Source of the DNA: a virus
Length of the DNA stretch: 27,593 nt
IMG/VR virus record: IMGVR_UViG_3300037487_000141
Coordinates: 1 to 27,593 of that record
Strand: one strand, 5' to 3'
A program made the translations under genes and the position numbers. Below are positions 24,021-27,593 of this stretch, piece by piece (position 1 is the first letter of the stretch; the number at the start of each line of letters is the position of its first letter). Below the pieces are notes generated by a model, which worked only from the letters and a program-made list of their open reading frames with translations, did not search any database and was not told the DNA's origin.

Positions 24021-24248
24021 CTAGTTAGAAAAGCGGTTTTTGAGGACATCCCAGGCCATCGAGCAAGCCAGCCCAACTAACCCAGCTACAGCCAGAACCT
24101 TCGTCCGCAAGTGTTCCAGCGCACTCAATCTATTAGCAACATCCCCGTACTTTGCAAGTGAGGTTTCGACCACGGAGAAAAGCTGGATCTGCCTCTCTTC
24201 TAACCTAGCCAAAGTGACCCGCAAATCAGATATCTGCTCGTTGCTCAT
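24021..24248 (-). CDS. XhlA/holin-accessory-like protein: coiled coil plus C-terminal membrane span
   Basis: This 75-residue protein begins MSNEQISDLRVTLARLEERQ, with a heptad-like coiled coil to about residue 48, then a hydrophobic span VLAVAGLVGLACSMAWDVL (51-69) and a short charged end. This arrangement is that of XhlA-type haemolysin/holin-associated phage proteins, which anchor in the inner membrane. Its start overlaps the preceding gene by 23 bases. With the lipoprotein nearby, it suggests a lysis cassette inside the tail gene region. Confidence 0.6.
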   Translation of the reverse strand: MSNEQISDLRVTLARLEERQIQLFSVVETSLAKYGDVANRLSALEHLRTKVLAVAGLVGLACSMAWDVLKNRFSN

Positions 24249-24513
24249 TGCGACTCTCCAAGTACTTGAGGCTGACGGCTAAGTGAACCAAGGCGGCGGT
24301 AATCTCGTCCCGATCCCGCCCGTCCTGCACCATCTTGCGGATCGAGCGGTTGACCGATAAGAGGTGCTTGACCGAGCCGATGTATTTTAACCCGACCGAC
24401 CGATTGTTGGTTTCCTCCGCGCACTTCCACGCCTCTTTGAAACAGGTGTAGTCGTGACCCGTCAGTAAGAATCGTAAACCTGTTCGTAGCATCCATGAGT
24501 AGATCCTCTTCAT
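24226..24513 (-). CDS. Hypothetical protein in lysis-like cluster, 95 residues
   Basis: Begins MKRIYSWMLRTGLRFLLTGH, basic and partly hydrophobic, then polar helices (VKHLLSVNRSIRKMVQDG, LVHLAVSLKYLESRN). The longer hydrophobic run is too polar for a sure membrane span. The frame is supported by an ATGA overlap with the preceding micro-ORF; a 99-residue frame on the same strand (24245-24544) looks non-coding. Function unknown; place between lipoprotein and XhlA-like protein suggests lysis or membrane association. Confidence 0.6.
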   Translation of the reverse strand: MKRIYSWMLRTGLRFLLTGHDYTCFKEAWKCAEETNNRSVGLKYIGSVKHLLSVNRSIRKMVQDGRDRDEITAALVHLAVSLKYLESRNEQRADI

Positions 24514-24581
24514 CCCTGCATGCCCCCATCTGCATGCATAGCAAAGGCTTTGGCTTCGTTTTGCAAATTAGAAGTCTTCAT
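24510..24581 (-). CDS. Micro-ORF of 23 residues, ATGA-linked at both ends
   Basis: A 72-base frame encodes MKTSNLQNEAKAFAMHADGG plus three residues. Its ATG overlaps the lipoprotein stop (24578-24581) and its TGA overlaps the next ATG (24510-24513). The G8 run and following GTGAA just upstream serve as a ribosome-binding site. Same length as the micro-ORF at 8374. It may be a coupling frame rather than a functional peptide. Confidence 0.5.
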   Translation of the reverse strand: MKTSNLQNEAKAFAMHADGGMQG

Positions 24582-24760
24582 TTCACCCCCCCCGATTCTG
24601 GTCGGGCTTGGCTGGAAGCGGCGGGGGTACGGCCTGCGTCGGCGGCGGCACTCATGTCGCTGTAATGCGAAAAACTATACATGACTTTCCCCTCATGTTG
24701 CTTTGGCGAACATGAGCAGAGCAAGAGGGCGAGGAGGAGGGGCATTTTAATAAATCGCAT
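24578..24760 (-). CDS. Small lipoprotein, possible outer-membrane spanin (Rz1-like)
   Basis: From the ATG at 24760 the protein reads MRFIKMPLLLALLLCSCSPK: a positively charged start, an Leu-rich core and a lipobox-like LCSC, with lipidation expected at the second Cys. The mature part is about 43 residues, Ser/Ala/Pro-rich, as in small o-spanins, but no inner-membrane spanin partner is identified. An in-frame start at 24769 and one at 24745 (right after the upstream stop) are alternatives; 24760 gives the best signal peptide. Its 5' end overlaps the LamG gene. A G8 tract lies near its end. Exclusion lipoprotein is an alternative role. Confidence 0.55.
   Translation of the reverse strand: MRFIKMPLLLALLLCSCSPKQHEGKVMYSFSHYSDMSAAADAGRTPAASSQARPESGGVK
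24586..24593 (-). repeat. G8 homopolymer tract near the end of the lipoprotein gene
   Basis: Eight consecutive G on the coding strand (C8 on plus), read within ESGGVK at the lipoprotein C-terminus, 5 bases before its stop and directly upstream of the coupled micro-ORF start. It can act as ribosome-binding sequence and is long enough to slip. Confidence 0.75.
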
Positions 24761-25535
24761 ACTTGTCATTTAGATAGGTTTCAACCTGTTCACGCTCGGG
24801 AGTAGTTAAAACAGTGGTATATACCACTACCTCGGCGATATAACCTTGAAATGGCTGGTTTATAGATGGTGAAGGTCCAGCCTCTCTCGCTCCACCATTA
24901 CCAATTACTATTTCTGACCTTAAATTATAAAAACCACTACCTACTAGCGATCCATCAGATTCTCCGTTAATATAAAAGTCTAAGGGATCATTTTCTTCTT
25001 CGTCACCATCTGCAATTACTGTCCTAATGTATGCAGTTCCAAGCGCAGAAGTTGTATCAGAGTCAAAAAAGCCGTTAAAATATCCTCCGAATTTTCGATT
25101 AGGTTCTTCATCCTCTTCGTAAGATGTATAAGCATTTATTCCGTTGTTTTCGTAAGCAACTGAATATTGAAAACCAGAAACACTTTCTAGCGAGTAAACC
25201 AAAAATACAGATTTTCCAATAAATGGATTGTTATTATACAATCCAACATCTCCATTTTCGTTTGTTACTCCAAACAATATTGCTGGTTTGTTATTAAACT
25301 TTGCTACGCTTGAGGCTAATGTTATATCCGCATTTGTAAAATCTGGAACAACATCTAATCCATTCCCGCTTTGATCTGCCCACTCTGTTACACTAGCCCC
25401 AGAGACAGTTACACCAGCATCAGCCTTAAGCCATAGAGATAGGCCAGTAATGTCGGCGGGGGAGAAGGGTGCGGTCTGATGCCTTCTGAGCATCTGGTTT
25501 TTAGGCAGAGGACAAGTTGCCGAATACAAAGGCAT
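24747..25535 (-). CDS. LamG/concanavalin-like lectin-fold protein
   Basis: This 262-residue protein begins MPLYSATCPLPKNQMLRRHQ, then enters a LamG-type domain: DITGLSLWLKADAGVTVSGA (28-47), EWADQSGNGLDVVPDF (51-66), later YIRTVIADG, LDFYINGESDGSLVG and FQGYIAEVVVYTTVLTTPE at the end, the usual strand order of LamG_3 domains that bind glycans. Probably a virion decoration or receptor-binding accessory. AT-rich DNA (25081-25140 has 20 G+C of 60) and acidic insertions (YEEDEE, DGDEEEND) suggest a transferred module. GGAG precedes the ATG by 8 bases. Confidence 0.7.
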   Translation of the reverse strand: MPLYSATCPLPKNQMLRRHQTAPFSPADITGLSLWLKADAGVTVSGASVTEWADQSGNGLDVVPDFTNADITLASSVAKFNNKPAILFGVTNENGDVGLYNNNPFIGKSVFLVYSLESVSGFQYSVAYENNGINAYTSYEEDEEPNRKFGGYFNGFFDSDTTSALGTAYIRTVIADGDEEENDPLDFYINGESDGSLVGSGFYNLRSEIVIGNGGAREAGPSPSINQPFQGYIAEVVVYTTVLTTPEREQVETYLNDKYAIY

Positions 25536-25545
25536 CGCCTAGCTC

Positions 25546-25959
25546 CTAACTAACTTGCGTCACCCGAGCCGTGCCTGCGGTGGCGAAGATGCCGCCCACT
25601 AAGCCAGTGTAATTGCTAGGGACTTCGTAGTAGTCGCCACTACTTAATCTGACGGTGTAACTTGACGTGCTGGTTGTGGCTGTGCCTAAAGTGATATGGA
25701 GGTTGCCTGCACCTTCGTTGAAAATCTGCCCACCCAGCCTAGCGGTACTCGCCGTCATAATCGTGCCGTAGCTGGTGCTGGTAAATGTAGTCGGACCAGT
25801 CCCGCCAGTTGTAGCGTTAGGAATCCGAATGCCATCGGCTACATCAGCCTGCAACGTGACCATCAAAGCCTCGATGGCTTCGAGGTTGTAGTTAATGCTT
25901 TGCGTACCGCCGGTGGCAGTACCAATAGTCTCCAAGATGCGGTTAGTTTGCCAGCCCAT
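25546..25959 (-). CDS. Small virion/accessory protein, 137 residues
   Basis: Starts MGWQTNRILETIGTATGGTQ; Thr/Ser/Gly-rich beta strands (TASTARLGGQIFNEGAGNLH, SSYTVRLSSGDYYEVP) end in TARVTQVS. Composition suits a small beta-sandwich decoration or neck protein. No family named. AAGGAC stands 8 bases before the start. Confidence 0.55.
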   Translation of the reverse strand: MGWQTNRILETIGTATGGTQSINYNLEAIEALMVTLQADVADGIRIPNATTGGTGPTTFTSTSYGTIMTASTARLGGQIFNEGAGNLHITLGTATTSTSSYTVRLSSGDYYEVPSNYTGLVGGIFATAGTARVTQVS

Positions 25960-26000
25960 ATATTTGTCCTTTTCTAGTTTATCACGCTAAGGGTTATTCA

Positions 26001-26414
26001 TCAAGCGGCGGTGATGGTGACAGACCCAGAATTACCAGCACCAGCCTCAAGTACCCAGCCAGTTACAGGGATTGATGTATTAGGGGCTGGGTTGGTGGCG
26101 GCGAGTTCAGTGAAATCTGGATCAAAGAATCTAACATCTATTCTCCAGGCCCCTGCTGAAAAAGTTAATAAAATATCAAAACCTGTTGGGTTGTTTGGAT
26201 TAGAATAGTCGGAATACCAAGAAGCGTTATTCTCTCTGGTTGATATCGCAGATCTTGCAATTAGGCTGAATGGAACTTCTGGATTGGCGATGGGTGTATA
26301 ACTAAATCCAGTCAAACTTATGTCTGTCTGTGACAATGGAATGTTACTGGGTGCGGCGGCAGAGGGCAGTTTGCTGGAGCTATTTACCCCTAATGCTAAA
26401 GATAGTCTTGGCAT
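26001..26414 (-). CDS. Virion/accessory protein, 137 residues, preceded by RNA hairpin
   Basis: ATG at 26414 starts MPRLSLALGVNSSSKLPSAA; a TTG at 26429 would add five residues and lies within the base-paired stem. No ribosome-binding sequence precedes the ATG. The protein is Ser/Pro/Asn-rich with beta-like segments (ISLTGFSYTPI, DILLTFSAGAWRIDVRFF) and ends SGSVTITAA. Probably a decoration or adhesion-like accessory; unrecognised. The region is AT-rich and follows a nested inverted repeat. Confidence 0.55.
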   Translation of the reverse strand: MPRLSLALGVNSSSKLPSAAAPSNIPLSQTDISLTGFSYTPIANPEVPFSLIARSAISTRENNASWYSDYSNPNNPTGFDILLTFSAGAWRIDVRFFDPDFTELAATNPAPNTSIPVTGWVLEAGAGNSGSVTITAA

Positions 26415-26422
26415 ATAATTAA

Positions 26423-26478
26423 AATGCAATCAACCGCCAAGGACTTGAACCTTTGGCGGTGTGACTGCTAATTGCATT
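26423..26478 (-). other. Nested inverted-repeat RNA structure between two structural genes
   Basis: On the minus strand an outer 8-bp stem (AATGCAAT/ATTGCATT, 26471-26478 with 26423-26430) encloses an inner 8-bp stem ACCGCCAA/TTGGCGGT (26453-26460 with 26433-26440), extended past one unpaired base by GG/CC, with loop TTCAAGT. It begins at the upstream stop codon and ends 9 bases before the next ATG. The inner hairpin could be a weak terminator (no clean T-run) or hide the downstream start. The loop-stem GGTTCAAGTCC imitates a tRNA T-arm, but no tRNA can be folded here. Confidence 0.7.
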
Positions 26479-26716
26479 AGGCTGATTTGTAGGCGATCAC
26501 CTTGCCAGTTCCAGCCGTGAAGCTGTTAAACTCGCCGTAGATGATGTTGCCGGAGCCAATCGTTATGCCAGTCAGCGTACCGTCATAGTTGCCGCTGATT
26601 GCGCTAAACGTGGTGTTCTCCAGCATCTGTATCGCCCAATAACCAGATGACGCAGTGCCAGTCGTGCCAACGGTAAACCCGTTGCCACCTTGGAATTTAT
26701 CTAGCGCGCGCGACAT
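26477..26716 (-). CDS. Small virion/accessory protein, 79 residues
   Basis: Starts MSRALDKFQGGNGFTVGTTG; Gly/Thr-rich beta protein (FSAISGNYDGTLTGITIGSG) ending TGKVIAYKSA. Probably a small structural or decoration protein; not recognised. It is followed by the nested RNA hairpin, which starts at its stop codon. Confidence 0.55.
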   Translation of the reverse strand: MSRALDKFQGGNGFTVGTTGTASSGYWAIQMLENTTFSAISGNYDGTLTGITIGSGNIIYGEFNSFTAGTGKVIAYKSA

Positions 26717-26720
26717 AACC

Positions 26721-26918
26721 TTACGCTGTGTAGAACGGAATCTTTACCGCTGTTCCGTTAACTTTGAGCAACAGTGCGCCAGTGCTGGTCGCGTTGGTGC
26801 TAAACGTGCCGCCGGTAGCCACGCTGGTGATTTCCACAAACTGTGTCTCAGCTTTGCTGTCCACCTTAAACGGCCTGCTCTTGGCAAGTTGTCCGCTACG
26901 AACATTTCTGTTTGACAT
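26721..26918 (-). CDS. Small virion/accessory protein, 65 residues
   Basis: The start at 26918 is fixed by AAAGGAGA (26924-26931) 5 bases upstream; a longer frame to 26945 would begin inside the previous gene. Protein starts MSNRNVRSGQLAKSRPFKVD, then beta-rich Thr/Ser segments. Not recognised; composition and place suggest a structural role. Confidence 0.6.
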   Translation of the reverse strand: MSNRNVRSGQLAKSRPFKVDSKAETQFVEITSVATGGTFSTNATSTGALLLKVNGTAVKIPFYTA

Positions 26919-26919
26919 A

Positions 26920-27201
26920 TTAGTCTCCTTTGCGACCCCAGGCACGTTTCACTTGATCCGCGCTAAAGTCGCTTTTGAACCTACTCCCAAGTTTTTGTTC
27001 TTGTTTGTAGTACCCCTTCATAATTGTTGATGTATTCGACAGCGTTGGATCGGTCGGGGATTCTCCCGTTCCAAATACTGTCAAACGTTGTGGCACAGTT
27101 GACCTTCTCAGATAGCTAGGGACTGAATCCCTCTTAGCAACCGTTTTCTCCAGTTCAACGACTGATCCGTTACGGGTGTCGGTGTACTGGTAGATCGGCA
27201 T
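26920..27201 (-). CDS. Small protein with FmdB-like N-terminus lacking cysteines
   Basis: This 93-residue protein begins MPIYQYTDTRNGSVVELEKT, resembling the start of FmdB/zinc-ribbon regulatory proteins (MPIYEY...), but it has no Cys to bind zinc. The remainder is basic (RRSTVPQRLTVFG, KRAWGRKGD). Start shares one base with the preceding stop (TAATG). A head-completion or accessory role is possible by position; the FmdB resemblance may be chance. Confidence 0.5.
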   Translation of the reverse strand: MPIYQYTDTRNGSVVELEKTVAKRDSVPSYLRRSTVPQRLTVFGTGESPTDPTLSNTSTIMKGYYKQEQKLGSRFKSDFSADQVKRAWGRKGD

Positions 27202-27551
27202 TAGCTGTAGCTTTCCTCGTCAGCTTCCTCTGCCAACTTACGCATTTTATCCTCTTCGGAAATCTCTGACTCTTCCTCTACTTCAGCCATCGGCTCTGCT
27301 TCCGCCATCGCATCATTGATGCGGACAAATACAGTATCGCCGTCAACCTTTTCGACTGTGCCAGTCAATTCCACCGAGTCACCCGCCTCTGGAGGAGTCA
27401 TCTCGCCTTCGCCACCATCCATCTCAAGCATGGACATAGGCAAGCGAACAAGACCTTCCTTGGGCATAGATTTCTCGCTGGAAGAGGCTGGGGAGGTTTT
27501 ACCCTCCCCAGCTTTCCGAGGACCCATACCGATTACTAGCATGGCTCCCAT
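27201..27551 (-). CDS. Acidic hypothetical protein, 116 residues
   Basis: Starts MGAMLVIGMGPRKAGEGKTS; a low-complexity Gly/Ser/Lys first third, then a compact segment DSVELTGTVEKVDGDTVFVR (58-77) resembling an OB/SH3-like beta barrel, then a very acidic tail (EVEEESEISEEDKMRKLAEE). Such acidic proteins near capsid genes can be scaffold-like or decoration factors, but no family is claimed. No good ribosome-binding site precedes any of the three possible Met starts (27551, 27542, 27527). Confidence 0.5.
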   Translation of the reverse strand: MGAMLVIGMGPRKAGEGKTSPASSSEKSMPKEGLVRLPMSMLEMDGGEGEMTPPEAGDSVELTGTVEKVDGDTVFVRINDAMAEAEPMAEVEEESEISEEDKMRKLAEEADEESYS

Positions 27552-27560
27552 ATAGATAAC

Positions 27561-27593
27561 TTAGGCGAAGTTAGACTTCGACCAGACAACGCG
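27561..27593 (-). CDS. 3' end of a gene entering from the right (possibly major capsid)
   Basis: In one minus-strand frame the edge reads RVVWSKSNFA followed by TAA at 27561-27563. Ten residues only; the ending and its place before head/accessory genes fit a capsid or head protein, but this is weak. The hairpin CGAAGT/ACTTCG (27566-27580) overlaps its end. Confidence 0.35.
   Translation of the reverse strand, partial: RVVWSKSNFA
27566..27580 (-). other. Short perfect hairpin at the right edge
   Basis: CGAAGT and ACTTCG form a 6-bp stem with a 3-base loop. It overlaps the last codons of the gene from the right edge. No T-run follows on the minus strand, so terminator function is doubtful; an mRNA processing or attenuation site between capsid and accessory genes is possible. 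Confidence 0.3.

Noticed and set aside
24245-24544. A 99-residue minus-strand frame overlapping the 95-residue gene
   Set aside because: Its residues (Gly/Arg/Gln-rich, no strand or helix pattern) look like a shadow; the competing frame is ATGA-linked on its upstream side.
26430-26460. tRNA gene suggested by GGTTCAAGTCC on the minus strand
   Set aside because: Only the T-arm resembles tRNA. The fifth T-stem pair fails, no matching 5' acceptor strand, D-arm or anticodon arm can be placed in the 47-base space after the upstream gene.

Overview
The window is part of a tailed, probably podovirus-type, bacteriophage genome. It is densely packed, has no intergenic gap over about 90 bases, and all but one of its roughly 45 genes read on the minus strand. 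A Gram-negative host is likely: there is a small outer-membrane-type lipoprotein next to a holin-like protein, a GT9 (heptosyltransferase-family) enzyme, and internal virion proteins of the type used to cross a Gram-negative envelope. No integrase, tRNA gene, CRISPR array or insertion sequence is visible. The terminase, portal, capsid and DNA polymerase genes must lie outside the window.

Reading in the direction of transcription (high to low coordinates), the right part (27593-19997) holds the tail end of a probable capsid-region gene, a series of small virion or accessory proteins, a LamG-like protein, a lysis-like cluster (lipoprotein, 23-residue micro-ORF, 95-residue protein, coiled-coil/transmembrane protein), a tail fibre with an S74 self-cleaving chaperone domain, two tail connector or hub proteins, and a GNAT-like protein. 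The region 19995-11381 holds internal (ejected) virion proteins, including one of 1610 residues, and ends with a GH108-type lysozyme. A lone plus-strand gene at 11016-11384 encodes a secreted protein with 14-residue repeats and looks like a moron.

Left of it, 10978-8442 is a recombination module: three PD-(D/E)XK nucleases of different subfamilies and an ssDNA-binding protein with the acidic ...PF tail. From 9263 to 2111, eighteen consecutive genes are joined stop-to-start at all 17 junctions, 16 by 4-nt overlaps (ATGA or GTGA) and one by 8 nt. This chain carries a DxD glycosyltransferase, a 2OG-Fe(II) oxygenase, a cytosine-C5 DNA methyltransferase, a GT9 glycosyltransferase and many small unknown proteins. 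An AEP-type primase and a RepA-like helicase ATPase follow (2029-90).

The most striking observation is in the methyltransferase. Its motifs I-VIII and motifs IX-X lie in different reading frames, and the frames change exactly at a perfect (AG)17/(CT)17 dinucleotide tract (4151-4184). One more unit, or two fewer, would restore a 288-residue enzyme. This is the architecture of a phase-variable methyltransferase, here in a phage and wired by overlapping start/stop codons to a glycosyltransferase. Together with the oxygenase and the second glycosyltransferase, it suggests a switchable DNA-modification (possibly 5mC to 5hmC to glycosyl-5hmC) cassette; that pathway is inference.
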